Shown here: positions 43,701 through 54,700 of the stretch, one piece after another
Position numbering within the stretch: position 1 is the first letter of the stretch
Layout of the letters: the number at the start of each line of letters is the position of its first letter
Assembly (NCBI GenBank): GCA_036346255.1
Contig: CM070618.1
Span: 77,634,428 to 77,698,427 of the forward strand
DNA: 64,000 nt
Source: Ampelocalamus luodianensis
Lineage: Eukaryota; Streptophyta; Magnoliopsida; Poales; Poaceae
Reading direction: 5' to 3'
Notes under the pieces: model-generated
What the model saw: only the letters and a program-made list of their open reading frames with translations
Databases searched by the model: none
Told to the model about the DNA's origin: nothing
Made by a program: the position numbers and the translations under genes

Positions 43701-44353
43701 TGAAAGGTGACTCGGTCAATGAGGAACACTCTAACTGGCTGGATGTGCAGCCAAAGAACTCAGTGCTGTACATCTCATTTGGCAGCTATGTTTCGATGTC
43801 ACCCTTGCAGTTGGAAGAGATCGCCATGGGGCTGCAGGACAGTGCGCTTAGGTTCTTCTGGGTGGCCCGGGACAAGGCCACCGGTCTGCAGCAGATGTGC
43901 GGCGATAAGGGCTTGGTGGTGCCATGGTGTGATCAGCTGAAGGTTCTGTGCCATCCGTCGGTCGGTGGCTTTCTGAGCCACTGTGGGTGGAACTCTATGC
44001 TCGAGGCAGCATGTGCTGGAGTGCCTTTGCTTGCCTTCCCTATTGCTTGGGATCAATTGGTGAATGGACGGATTTTAGCTGATGAATGGAAGATTGGTAT
44101 CAATTTGAGGCAACAGAGAAGGGAGGATGGCATTATCAGCAGGGGCGCAATCTCTGCCGCTGCGACAAAGCTAATGGATTTGGATAACGGTGATAGCCAA
44201 GAAATGAGAAAAAGGGCTGCAGAATTGTGCGAGGCTTCCCGTAGTGCAGTTCAGGAAGATGGCTCATCGCATCGTTCTTTGAACGGTTTCGTGAAAGATC
44301 TCATCGAAGGTAGACTAAATGTTGCAGAAACTTCACAGCTTAAAGCACAGTGA
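31744..44353 (+). CDS. UGT87-like family-1 UDP-glycosyltransferase, intact, 11.2-kb intron
   Basis: Exon 1 31744-32239 and exon 2 43452-44353, with GT donor at 32240 and AG acceptor before 43452; they join within a Glu codon and give 465 aa without interruption. N-terminal domain: VAVPYPGRGHINPM with the expected catalytic His at residue 20. C-terminal domain: 44-residue PSPG box from Trp324 to Gln367, including HCGWNS and ending DQ; the final Gln is usual for glucose donors. One intron at this place and the sequence pattern fit the UGT87 group, which glucosylates small acceptors in the cytosol; the acceptor is unknown. An in-frame ATG at 31672 would add 24 residues that do not resemble the family. 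The intron is filled with nested mobile elements, listed separately. A broken tandem copy follows at 45.0-61.9 kb. AATAAA occurs at 44412. Confidence 0.9.
32606..33323. mobile_element. hAT-type non-autonomous transposon in the UGT intron, 718 bp
   Basis: Perfect 8-bp target duplication ATGGTGAG (32598-32605 and 33324-33331) and terminal inverted repeats starting CAGGGACGGA on both sides. No transposase frame. Inserted in the first part of the 11.2-kb intron. Confidence 0.85.
33480..35401 (-). mobile_element. Minus-strand Ty1/copia fragment: 5' LTR, gag and start of pol
   Basis: LTR at 34868-35401 (TG..CA when read on minus, TATA-like TATATAAAG on minus near 35250). Next, on minus, comes a primer-site-like GGGGTATCAGAG near 34846-34857. 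Then gag with UBN2-type features (KSLTNR, LYKLRMEEGTW; about 34.3-34.6 kb), a CCHC knuckle CYLCDEECHIIKDC near 34.06-34.10 kb, and a protease start WILDSGCC-like near 33.95 kb. Stops and frameshifts are frequent. The 3' part of pol and the 3' LTR are absent; the left boundary is approximate. Confidence 0.65.
34868..35401 (-). repeat. LTR of the minus-strand copia fragment
   Basis: About 534 bp. Contains a duplicated word CTTACTCTAAAGAGAAGTA near 35270-35310. Confidence 0.5.
35806..36353 (+). repeat. 5' LTR of the chromovirus, with internal 75-bp duplication
   Basis: Begins TATTGTGGACGCC (the 3' LTR has the expected TG at this place). A 75-bp unit starting CCCGATAGAGCTCTTGCCAG at 35860 is repeated from 35935. 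Contains ATCTATAAAAG near 36173. Confidence 0.9.
36388..40600 (+). pseudogene. Decayed gag-pol of the chromovirus
   Basis: Domains in order: gag from ATG 36388 (MESNKTLDNVLQQLAV) with a coiled-coil-like start; zinc knuckle CFNCPEKFSRNHRC at about 37300-37345; aspartic protease LVDSGSTHTFLAEA near 37500; reverse transcriptase 37996-38451 with FDDILVYS near 38420; RNase H 38780-39180 (VDCDASGAGFAAVLHQGG, AADALSR); integrase core 39590-39900 (WEDISMDFI, VSDRDPIF) with the last acidic region shifted out of frame; chromodomain tail DATWEQLEQF near 40548-40580. Frame breaks occur in gag (stop at 36577), between protease and reverse transcriptase, after FDDILVYSSS, and in integrase. The chromodomain assigns it to the chromoviruses. 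Confidence 0.85.
40631..41103 (+). repeat. 3' LTR of the chromovirus
   Basis: TGTTGTGGACGCC...CACGCCATATCA, single copy of the 75-bp unit. Confidence 0.9.
41640..42560 (+). mobile_element. 3' end of an RTE-type LINE, interrupted by a foldback element
   Basis: The left part still translates as a LINE reverse-transcriptase tail (RDWNVAKELALDRSA, AIHVPEP) at about 41650-41735. The right part ends CCTATCCCAATTTGTTTGGGACCAAAGG followed by TTGTTATTGTTGTTGTT, the characteristic tail of grass RTE LINEs. The 628-bp foldback element sits in its TTATTATT stretch. 5' truncated, as usual for LINE copies. Confidence 0.7.
41829..42456. mobile_element. 628-bp foldback element (near-perfect long hairpin)
   Basis: The left arm from 41829 (AATAAGTCCATATTACACCC) is the inverted copy of the right arm ending at 42456 (..GGACTTATT). 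Each arm is about 300 bp with a short loop near 42120-42150. Because of the symmetry, the two strands encode nearly the same open frame (MNRSNRS.NEEDMA..). That frame is a by-product and not a gene. The transcript would form a long hairpin. Confidence 0.85.
42623..42837. mobile_element. MITE, same family as 12647-12818
   Basis: Inverted halves: TTGTCTGAAATTTTCTTAAGTTTAAG on the left against CTTAAACGTAAAAAAAATTCAGGCAA on the right, with CACTTGTTGTGATCA / TCACAACAAGTGA further in. A 30-bp internal duplication (TGTCATATGATTGGATATTG twice) lies at about 42721-42778. Confidence 0.65.
42838..43451. other. Original 3' part of the UGT intron
   Basis: Low-repeat sequence leading to the CTCTGCAG acceptor of exon 2. 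No other gene seen. Confidence 0.5.
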
Positions 44354-44411
44354 TTTTGTGCTTCCTTGAGTACAGTCAGGGAACGAAGAAATGCTATTTA
44401 AGGGCACAAAA

Positions 44412-44417
44412 AATAAA
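44412..44417 (+). terminator. Poly(A) signal of the UGT gene
   Basis: AATAAA about 60 bp after the stop codon. Confidence 0.45.
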
Positions 44418-45042
44418 CTCAGTGTAAAGAGTTGTAATAAGGCCAGGTTTGGTGTCATGTTGAGTCAATTTGCCAGAACAAATAGCTCAATGTGGTGCTA
44501 AAATTCAAAGCTTTTATATGCCACTGTTGCCTGGTGGAATGGTGTGTACCTTTCATCCAGTTCATGAACTGATAACAGACGCCCATGACAAATTTGTGTG
44601 GTCTGGTCTGTGTTCCACAATCAAAATATCAGTGATCAGTAATCTCGTAAAGATTCCGCTCCCAGGCTCTTTCTCAAAGCGATCAATTGAAGAAGATTCT
44701 GTACTTCTGGGCCTTCTGGCCTTGTTCCCCCACTATTTTAGCGGTGCCGTGCCCTGCCGTCGTGCCGGCCATCCGAGGCAGCAGACGTGGTACGAAAGAT
44801 AAGGCATGCCGCTCCCAGATCGTTGCGCGCGCACGGTGACACGAGCACTCTCCCCATGTGCGGCGGAGTGGCCCCGTCGGTTACTTCTTTAATGCTCAGC
44901 AATACTAACAAATATTCTACGAGTTTGTCGCTGACATGTAGCCCTACGACTGATCTATTATCGTCGTACTGGAGATCTTTACAATGCTATTGATCAAATC
45001 TCACTTAAAAAAAATTAACACAGGAGTGGGGTACTGCACGCT
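44418..45042. other. Spacer between the two UGT copies
   Basis: No gene seen. It would hold the UGT 3' end and the promoter of the broken copy. Confidence 0.45.
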
Positions 45043-45220
45043 TTGGCTTTGCTCACCGTAACGACATCGTGCGCCCAAGTGAGGAAGCGCGGCCACGTCA
45101 ACGCCATGATGAACCAGTCCCGCCTCCTCGCCACGCGCGGCGCCGCGGTCACCGTCATCGTCACCGAGGAGTGTCCCGGCCTCCTCTCCTCCTCCAGCGC
45201 TACCGCCCCACGCCCTTCTG

Positions 45221-45903
45221 TGATATGGATCAACTAGTAAACTAGCTGATGCGTAAAGGTGGCCCGATCTTTCGCGGTACAAACGATAGATTTTATCTTC
45301 TTCTTGCGGCTAGTGTCTTTCCCTCCTGGACCCTGGCGGTGACGAAGTCAGTAGCAGCTTTTTCTTCTTATAGCCGTGTAGATGGATGACCAAATGTTCA
45401 CGCACTAATCAATCACAAGGATGATTAGAAGTATGAACTCGAAGCCTCTCTAAACCGTGAGCAGTAAAGATCACGAATTAGACGAGTTGAATCGTGTAGA
45501 TTCGGTAGGAAATCTCAAGAATGTCGCATTCTTGCCTTGCTCCGACCTAAACAAACCATAGATAGAAAAACCTCAACAAAACACGCAAGGCTCTGGTGGT
45601 GATCGTAGGCCACCTGGTCTTAGACCTGGTCGTAGACTGTCTTGAAGTGGTCGTGGATCTTGTTGAAGTGGTCGTAGATCTTGGTGAATTGGTCGAAGAC
45701 CTTGGGAATCTGGTCATAGACCTCTAAGAGCTGGTCGTAGACCTTGCTGAACTAGTCGTAGACCTCGCTTCCTTCTGGCTCGGCTTGCACCTAGCTTCAG
45801 GTTGTCTCCATGTACCCGATCAACATTACTTGACCTTATACTTGCAGATTGGCTTGGTGTAGCACCAAGCAAAGTGGTGATAATGGCACTCTGGGCCACA
45901 TCA
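45221..45903 (-). repeat. 3' LTR of the non-autonomous gypsy element
   Basis: TGATATGG...CCACATCA. About 425 bp shorter than its partner: the AT-rich middle present at roughly 48195-48580 is absent here. Confidence 0.85.
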
Positions 45904-46460
45904 TCCCCTCTCCCTTCAAGCGAAACCGTCCTCGATTTTGGGGTATTCTTTAGAAGATCTTTGCACTTGATAACAATATCAGAATTGATCTCCTCATCTC
46001 TTTTCAGTAGTAAAGAATGAAACACACATCTATGCATCAACTTGAAACGATTAGCTCTCCCTTGGTGTGTAACATTGCAATCAAACTTCCATGGACGCCC
46101 CAGCAATATGTGACATATATGCATAGTCACGACATCACATTCCACCTTGTTTGCGTAGCTATCAATTGAAAATAGCACTGAAACTTTATGTGTAACTTTC
46201 AGCTTACCAACATTGTGAAGCCATTGCATATAGTATGGCTTAGGATGACGTCATGTGGTTAATGAGAGTGCATCAACCATGTCCTTACTGATCACATTGT
46301 TGTAGCTTCTTCCATCGATCATTAGCTTGTATCGTTTGCCCTTGATCATGCATTGGGTTTGGAAGACTACACGTCGCTGTCCTTTCTCGACGATCAGCGT
46401 ATTGTCACCATTCACCTTGTGAGTCATCAACATTGGACCCACTTTGGGATCACAATACAC
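45714..46460 (-). pseudogene. Gypsy protease region, interrupted
   Basis: Two minus-strand frames (46460-46251 and 46229-45714) are separated by one stop codon. IKGKRYKLMIDGRSYNNVIS is the aspartic protease active-site region, with Asp-Gly-Arg where related elements have Asp-Gly/Ser-Gly. HILLGRPWKFDCNVTHQGR is the typical end of this domain. Sequence then runs directly into the 3' LTR instead of reverse transcriptase. Confidence 0.75.
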
Positions 46461-46552
46461 GACTTCGATGTCAGAATCCTTGGATGGCTCTTTTTATTAT
46501 CAACATCGTCACTATCACTCTCCGATGCATAGCCATCTTGTATGAGTAGCTC

Positions 46553-47759
46553 TTATCTTGCATTGAGACAATCTTTCTTCATGTGCTCTCTGCCCTTGCA
46601 CCTGTAGCACTCAATGTCACGTGTTCGAGCAGTGGACAAGGCATTCGAATCAGATGTAGAAACCTCCTTGCGTGTTGTACTTACTGACTTTGAAGCTTCT
46701 TGAAGCTGTAGTCCCGCTGGGTTAGTGGGTACAACCGGTTTAGAACTTGAACCACCTTCATTATCTTGCTGAATTGGACGCCGCCAACTCGATGGATTGG
46801 TGCGACCAACCTTTGGATGGTTGTCCCTCACCCATTGTTCAGCGCGCTCCGCTTGGTGAAGTAGCTCTTGTACGATGTTATACTGCATCAAATCAACACG
46901 ATTCTGCACGCCGTCGTTCAGCCCTTCAAAGAAACATGTCATGGTAGCTTCGGTGGACTCACGAACACCAGTACGAATCATGAGCACTTGCATCTCTTGA
47001 TAGTACTCATCCACGAACTTGGAGCCTTGAGATAGACGACGTAGCTTTGTATGCAGCGTCCTAGTATAGTACGCTAGAATAAATCTAGTCCTCATGACTT
47101 GTTTCATCCCCTCCCAAGTGTGTAGATGATCTCTTGCACGGTTCAATTGATCCCACCAAATAATAGCGTATTCGGTGAACTCAATTGAAGTAACACGAAC
47201 TTTCTTTTCTTCGGAGTAGTTATGGTTGTCGAAGATTTGATTGACACATATCTCCCACTCCAAATAAGCTTCAGGTTCTACTCTGCCTTTGAACTCAGGT
47301 ATGGTTATTTTGATTCGGCCAATACCGTCGTCCTCGCGTTGCACACCACCGTCACGGTGTCCTCCATGTATTGCTTGTCGACGATCAAAATAATCACGCA
47401 CCATAGTAACGAGCATCGTCATGCGACTGCGCACATCGCACCAAGTTTGGTGGCTAATGTCGTGCGCCGGCTCCTTCTAGCGGTGGTAATCTCTCCTCCA
47501 GGCGACGAAGAGAAACGGCCAGATTGTTGAAGCCCTCCGTGAGGTGAGTGTTCAACGTCTTCTGCACTTCGGTGATCCTCGTGTTCACCCCATTGATGCT
47601 TCCATCGAATTCAGCACGGATGACGTCCTCGCGGCGCTTGATGTGGCAGGGGATCGCCTTGAATCGTGCTCGTACAGCGAGTGGCAAGTCATCATCGATC
47701 GGTTCTCCCAAGTCGTCGCTGGGGTAACCACTCGAACCTCTTCGGCTCGCTCCTGACAT
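46553..47759 (-). pseudogene. Gypsy gag, frameshifted once
   Basis: N-terminal part 47759-47454 (MSGASRRGSSGYPSDDLGEP) and main part 47434-46553 (293 aa). The main part has the retrotransposon gag domain (KITIPEFKGRVEPEAYLEWE, FVDEYYQEMQVLMIRTGV, CFFEGLNDGVQNRVDL) and a CCHC zinc knuckle CYRCKGREHMKKDC close to its end. The two parts are in different frames with a stop between them. The main part is unusually well kept compared with the other elements here. Confidence 0.82.
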
Positions 47760-47825
47760 CCTGAAAGCAACAAGAAAAGAAAAAGAAATTCACGTACCGC
47801 GATCAATCACGCTCTGATACCACGA

Positions 47826-48933
47826 TGATACGGATCAATTAGTAAACTAGCTGATGCGCAATGTTGGCCCGATCTTTCGCGGTACAAACGATAAAGTTTG
47901 CCTTCTTCTTGCGGCTAGGGTTCTTCCCTTCTGGACCCTAATGGCGACAAAGTTAGTAGCAACTTCCTCTTCTTGTAGCCGTGTAGATGGATAACTAGAT
48001 GTTCACGCACTAATCAATCATAAGGACGATTAGAAGTATGAATTCGAAGCCTCTCTAAACCGTGAGCAGCAAAGATCATGAATTAGACGAGTTGAATCGT
48101 GTAGATTCGGTAGACAATCTCAAGAATGTCGCGTTCTTGCCTTGCTCCGACCTAACCAAACCCCAGATGGAAAAACCCCAACAAAATATGGAAGATATTA
48201 CACCACAAAGTCGTCGTGACTTTTCTATATTTCTTTCTAAAATTCTTCTCCCTTTACAATGGGCGATGCCCTGGCCTTATATTGGCACCTAAGGGTGCGG
48301 CCAACTCACACACGGCCTAATGTCGATTCTATCTCTAATTCTCGTATCGTACATAGATTCTTTCCTAATACAGTTATGGAAATATTACAACCGAAATTCT
48401 TTCCTAATACAATTATGTAAAGATTACAACCGAATCAAACGAAAAGATATATATTAAAATTTATCTACAAATAAAAATATCTCAGCCCAAATAATCTCTT
48501 TCATGATTTAGCCGTTTGGACGTGATCGTAGACTATCTGGGCGTGGTCGTACGTGATCGTGGACTACTTGGACGTGGTCGTCGATCACCTGAAAATGGTC
48601 GTAGATCACCTGGTAGTGGTCGTAGGCCACCTAGTGGTGATCGTAAGTCACCTGGTCTTAGACCTGGTCGAAAATCTAGTCGTATACTGTCTTGAAGCGG
48701 TTGTGGACTCTGTTGAAGTGGTCGTAGATCTTGGTGAACTGGTCATAGACCTCCAGGAGCTAGTCGTAGATCTTGCTGAACTGGTCGTGGACCTCGCTTC
48801 CTTCTGGTTCAGCTTGCACCTAGCTTCAGCTTATCTCCATGTACCTGATCAACATCACTTAACCTTATATTTGCAGATTGGCTTAGTGTAGCACCAGGCA
48901 AAGTTATGGTAATAGCACTCTGGACCACATCAT
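47826..48933 (-). repeat. 5' LTR of the non-autonomous gypsy element, with short-period repeats
   Basis: Contains about a dozen degenerate 18-24-bp units with the core GGTCGTAGAYCWYSTGG at 48510-48800 (the equivalent part of the 3' LTR is 45590-45780). A plus-strand frame over them (48553-48891) reads as Val-Val-Asp-His/Leu repeats, a consequence of the repeat. Confidence 0.85.
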
Positions 48934-51430
48934 CCTGCGCGCCATCCCCAACGTCATCCCCTCCGAGCACGGTCGCGCTGCCAACCATGCCAGTTTCCTC
49001 GACGAGGTCGGCACCGAGATGGAGGCGCCCTTCGAGCGCCTGCTCGACCGGCTCGACGAGGGTCCGCCGGTCGCGGCGCTTGTGGCTGACACCTACGTGC
49101 CGTGGGTCGTGGGCATCGGCAACCGGAGAGGCGTGCCCGTCTACTCGCTCTTCCCCATGGCCACCGCCTTCTTCTCCGCGTACTACCACTTCGACCGCCT
49201 CCCTTCGTGGCTTGCCAGCAAGCACGCGCCGGGCTCTGGTGCGACAGCAGGTGAGGGTTCTTGCTTCCATTGCTTGTTGCTTCCAAGCATACCATGTCCT
49301 GATTAATAAATAGATAACCCGCATTTGAATCAATTTATAAATTGTTGCATCTATGCAGTGCTGAATCTGGAGGTTCTAGGATCTGATTTATGATTAGTTA
49401 TATTCATTATTCATGTTTATGAAATGTTGATACTCGATAATTCTGCCAAAAAAAAAATCTCGGTTATTCAAGTGTGATTGTTTATGTGCACATTCGAAAG
49501 CGTTTCAAGTGTTAGGATATATATGCAGCTCCATGTGCAAAGGTGTGAGTAGCATGGCCAATGAAAGTTTGAAACACCAATAAATATATGATTTCTTTTC
49601 TTTCACAAGGAACCAATATATATATGAAAACAACTTGTTAGGATCACTTGTAACTCTGTAAATACTTACATATTAGTTTTGTCGCATTTGCCATTACTGG
49701 GACAATGCTCACTGTAGGACTGGAAAGGCGACTAGAGGGGGGGTGAATAGATGCTTTCAAAATTTTCACCTTAATTAGATTCAACACGTACTTTTCTCCA
49801 GTAGCTAGATAGCTAAGAGGATTAGTAAAAGTGCAGTGGAAGCCTTGTGTTAAATCTAATCAACCCCTCAAAGCAAAAAGACCAAAAACCAAATCCTAAG
49901 CAAGAGGGTCGGACTGACCTTAGGTAAAAGTGAGAACTAACCTCTCAGGCCGGACTAACCTCAGGCAAATGTGCGGTCTGACCTTGGGCCGGACTGACCT
50001 CAGGCATAGGTGCGGTCAGACCTCATGCATGATGAACAGAAAAATCAGCTCGGGTTCCAAAACGAAAATCGACGTAACTTTTGATCCGTAAGGCCAAAAC
50101 CCACAAAATTTGAAACACACCTTCTCTAAGATATTAAGAACCTATTCCAATCAAAGATCATAGAGATCCATGCCAAAGTTCCTATCGTTTTCAGTTTGAA
50201 CGAAGTGTGCTTCAAAACCGAGTCAAAATCGAAATATGAACTAGAGACTTGCTCGTGGGTGATTGATGATCAAGATGACCCTAGATGGGTTCCCACATGT
50301 CACAGCGAGTTAGATCACGGTAAGAAACCAAGCAAAAACTGACGGATCAACAAAAGACTCAAAATCACCAAATAGAGAGAAGGAAAGCAAATAGACTCAA
50401 CATGGAGGAATCAAGCCTTGGATTGATTAGAGATTGTAGAGAGTTTACAGCCACTCCAATCAGGAGGACAAGAGCTCAATCCATGAGCACACCATCAACT
50501 CATCTCTCTAGAATCCTAAACCTCTCTCTTTCTTCTCTAAGTCTCTAAACCAAACTAGGGGTTACAAATAGAGTGCCTAAGGTGGCTGTCCAGCACACCC
50601 CCTATTTATAGATAGGCCTAGCTTCTCGAAGAGTTTAACCCTAATGGGCTCCCGTTAAGGCTCAACACAAACGGAACACATACGCACGCATTTTAAAGCA
50701 CCGAAACCATCATCTCTTAACCTAAACCACTTCATCTTGTGCCGTCCCACGCCGTGGTTTAGCCAAACGTCACAAAAGCGGTATTTGGTAAAATTACCAA
50801 AATACCCCTTCTCGATCCTTCTCCATGGACCGAGTCCAATCCTATCGAAGCAATCGCCTACTCCGCCACGTGTAGGTTGATCAACGGCTCTCATCATGTC
50901 GGCAAGTCTCTCTCGTCCAGATCCCTCTGGAACCACCAAGGCACTTGCACCGACCCCCGCGCCGCTTGATCAACCCGTCGCACCGAACCGCCCGTTCAGT
51001 CATCCTCGTCCATTCTGCGCCACGCTTGAGCCACTTGACCTCACCCGGTATCCATGATCGTTCTGGACCTCAGCTCTCCAAGCTTAGTCCCGATCATCTC
51101 GCCGTTGACCGTCATTGACATTCAAGACACTTGCACAGCAATAGACAGAGAAATCGTCTTCTGGGAACAAGTTCTTCACAACTTGACCCACGTCAGTGAA
51201 AACATGCAATATGCAACACATATGCAAAGATAAACATGGATATGACCTATCCCAAAACCACTTAGCCAATAAAATCAACATTCAGCACAAAACCGGTCAG
51301 ACCGTCATTCAATGGCCGGTCTGACCGCCCTGTCCGGACTGACCGCTCCTTGAGCACCGATCAGACCGCGCAAACCTGACAGTCAAATAGATCTTTGCCG
51401 AAAACACGAGAAACAACAAACCAAAAGAAC

Positions 51431-51703
51431 TGTTGAGGAACCGTCGCTGGCGAGTCCAGTCCGAGCGATTACCTCGTAGACAAGCGTAGAATCGTAAGAA
51501 CAATGCATGAACAAGAAGAACAGAATAAGAGATAGAACACAAAGATGTAGGGGGGCTTCTTGCTTCTCTTTATTCCTTTATCCATCGATCAATCCTTTAC
51601 AATGAATAGCACCCCCTATTTATAGGCTACGACCCTGCTAGGGTTTGGGATGGGGCACCCACTAATGGGCCGACTGCAGGGTCAGGCCCATGGTTTCCTA
51701 ACA
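51431..51703 (-). repeat. 3' LTR of the complete copia element
   Basis: TGTTGAGGAACC...TTTCCTAACA on plus; CTATAAATAG TATA box on minus. Confidence 0.92.
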
Positions 51704-54700
51704 CTCCCCCTTGGGCACCCATCCTTCATGTCCATGTCTCACAAAACTCCATAAAACCCAGTGGGAAAAATTTGGAGAAAGAGTACATGATACACGCTGT
51801 TTGTGATGCACGAATTGCTCGATTAAAAATCTTAGCCGAGAAACTTGTGAAAACTCGTCAAGGGAAAAAGAGTACAATCCACCCAATTTCATTTAATCTC
51901 TGGATTTATTCTTTGGGTACTCGATCTTCATGATCAAGCTTTAATAATGAGTTGGTGAAGGTTCTCCACGACTCTGCACTTTCTAAGTCTCATTATTCCA
52001 ATTCACATATGCATCTTTCAAAGTTAGACTGAAGTGACTTAGTGAATAAATCGCAAGATTCTCACATGACTTAGTATCTGAGACTTTAAAAACGTTCATC
52101 TTTTGCAATTCATGAGCATAGAAGAACTTGGGGTTGATATGCTTTGTGAGAGGATTCTTCACATAACCCATCTGCATTTGTGCAACACAAGTCGCATTTA
52201 TCTTCATAGATAATAGTGTGGGTTAGTGCGCATTCAATCCACATGATCGCTGGATGTGGTGAATCATCCATGAAACCAAACACATTTTTGTGAAGCCTCG
52301 TACAATGCTATTATTTCCGAGTGGTTCGTCAAGTCGATACAAGACTCGCTTAGATGATTTTCATGGAATTGTAGTTCCACCACATAGGAATACATAGCAT
52401 GTTTGCTATTTATCGTGTATCTGGTCCTACAAGTACCAGTTATCCGCATTGACATTCATAGTTAAGTCTTAGTTCTTTTCAGAGAATGTACCAAGTTCTT
52501 TGCTTCCTTGGAGGTATCGGAAGATGTCCTTCATTCCCCGCCAATGCCTTTGGTAGGTTCTCAGACTATACCTTGCTAATAGGTTCACGGCAAATGCAAT
52601 GCCCGGTCTAGTACATTTGTTCAATACATGAGTGTTTCTATCACACTTAAATATGGGAATTCGGTCCCAAGACTTCCTCCCCTCTTTTCTAGGTTTGTAC
52701 GGGTCCTTGTCTTGCCGCAAAGATCTCCGACCATTGACACTTTCAAAGGGTATGCCTTTCCAAAGCCGAACCTTTCCAACACCTTCCGAGTGTAGGTTGA
52801 CTGTGTACTAAAATTCCTTGAGGGCATGCACAAGTCGCAAGCCTAAGCAATATTTGGTTTTCACCCAAATCTTTCATTTCGAACTCTCACTTGGTAAGAG
52901 CTACTTTCTTAATATCCTTCGTGGTTAGATGATATTCAGATCATTTTCATACACCGAGATTATACAAAATCCATTCAGGATCATTGTATAAATACACGTG
53001 GTTTATTCTCATTTTTCGTGTAGCCTTTCTTGCATAGAAAGTCGCCTGCGATTATACCACATTCGCTCGATTGCTTAAGTTCGTACAATGACTTTCGATT
53101 TTCTCACGTACATATTTCTATTTGCTCGTTTTGGTTGGAGACGGTGATACATCTGTGTATCTTCATATAACCGTCCGAATCCAATATTTCATAAAGGTAT
53201 CTTTGGTACCTCATCCATCAATTTCACTTCTAACTTCAAGTTCATCGCCATTGAGATAAATGTCTAAAGGGGTTACGCCCATGATCGGGGAATAGATTTC
53301 TTCATAATCATCTCCTGGATGTTCAATGAAACCTTATGCAACGAGCCTTGCTTCTTTTCATTTCTCTTTCGAACAAATATCCACTTATGCCCTACGGGGT
53401 GCACAAGGGAGCGTGACGACATGTGCCCAAACGCCCTTCTTTTATTTGGAGAGAATAATTCGGTTTTTACTGCCTTCTTTCAATCTGATCTTTTCTTTCA
53501 TTCAGCGAGCGATACAGGCTCTGAATCAAGATTGATGATTGTGGCAAGTTTCTCTGCAAAGTATATGTCGACATTGGTCGTTGTCATATTCAAAGATTCT
53601 CCGAGGTCATAAATTTTATAGCTATTTCTTCAAGGGGCGATTCTTCTAATGCTTCTACTTGCTCACCCGCTTCCAATTGCGGGCAATTCCCTTTAGTTTT
53701 TCACTCGATGTATGCGCACACATCCATGCCGATGTCTCCCTTCATGGGGATGTTCAATTCAGTATGCCTTTTCAAGGTTCCATACCGATTCCGTGTCTCA
53801 ACCGCTTCCTTCCGTTCGGGGCACCGGTGATCGGTTGTATCAAGTCCTTCTTATCCTTTTTCACCAGCGCCCCTGCATTTCGGATTCGAGGCCGAGTTCT
53901 CGCCCTTTTCGAGGCCTGCGGGCGGGATTAGGATACCTTCTTTGGTATTTTTACCCTCTCCTGCATTGCGTGCGCATGTGCAAATGCTACTTGGTCACGC
54001 TCTTCAAATCACTAAAGTGGTCTGACAGTTGATTTCCTAATATTTGCAAATCTATTATCTTCTGGACTTCAATTGTCTTCTAGACTTCAATTCAATTATC
54101 TTCTGGACTGCAAATATCTTCTGAACTTCTCTATTTGCTTTACTAGTGCGCGGGTCATATGCATAGATTTCAATTATCTTCTGGATTTCAATTGTCTTCT
54201 AGACTTCAATTATTTCCCGACATTATTATCAACGGTTGATTTCCTCCCCTAATGACGCGAATCGGGCATTATTCAAATCTCCAGTCATATGGTCCAAATA
54301 CTTGATTATGGATGTTGTCTCATAACCAACGTATATCCCAGACTTTCGGAGAGGGCCCATTGCGATCATTGTGGTGGTGGTATAGGTACATAAACCTTGC
54401 AACCAAACCTTCAGAGATGAGAAGTTTTCGGTGCTGACCCTTGCGCTAGTTGCATAGGTGGATGGATGCTATAGGCCGACGGTCTAAAATCGATGAGGGC
54501 TGCTGCGAGCAGGACTGCGTGTCCCCAACATGTAGTTGGTAAATTACAATTCTTCAAAGTTTCGCTAGTCCATTACGAAAAGTGACAAGTGGTACAAAAT
54601 GCTCAACTTTAATTCCCATTTTCATGCAATAATCATCAAATGCTTTGAGTAAGTTCTCGTTGTCCATTCGTGGACTTCTCATGATGATCGAGAAAATATT

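Larger units (their letters stand above)
45221..48933 (-). mobile_element. Non-autonomous Ty3/gypsy element (gag-protease only), inserted in UGT exon 1
   Basis: Minus-strand element of 3.7 kb. 5' LTR 47826-48933 (1108 bp), perfect initiator-tRNA-Met primer site TGGTATCAGAGC on minus at 47811-47822, gag, protease, polypurine tract GAAGGGAGAGGGGA on minus just before 45903, and 3' LTR 45221-45903 (683 bp). Flanks TTCTG (45216-45220) and TCCTG (48934-48938) are a target duplication with one change. No reverse transcriptase, RNase H or integrase is present, so it would need help to move. Confidence 0.88.

Noticed and set aside
48553..48891. 112-codon Val/Asp/Leu repeat protein
   Set aside because: Made by degenerate short repeats in an LTR and antisense to the element.
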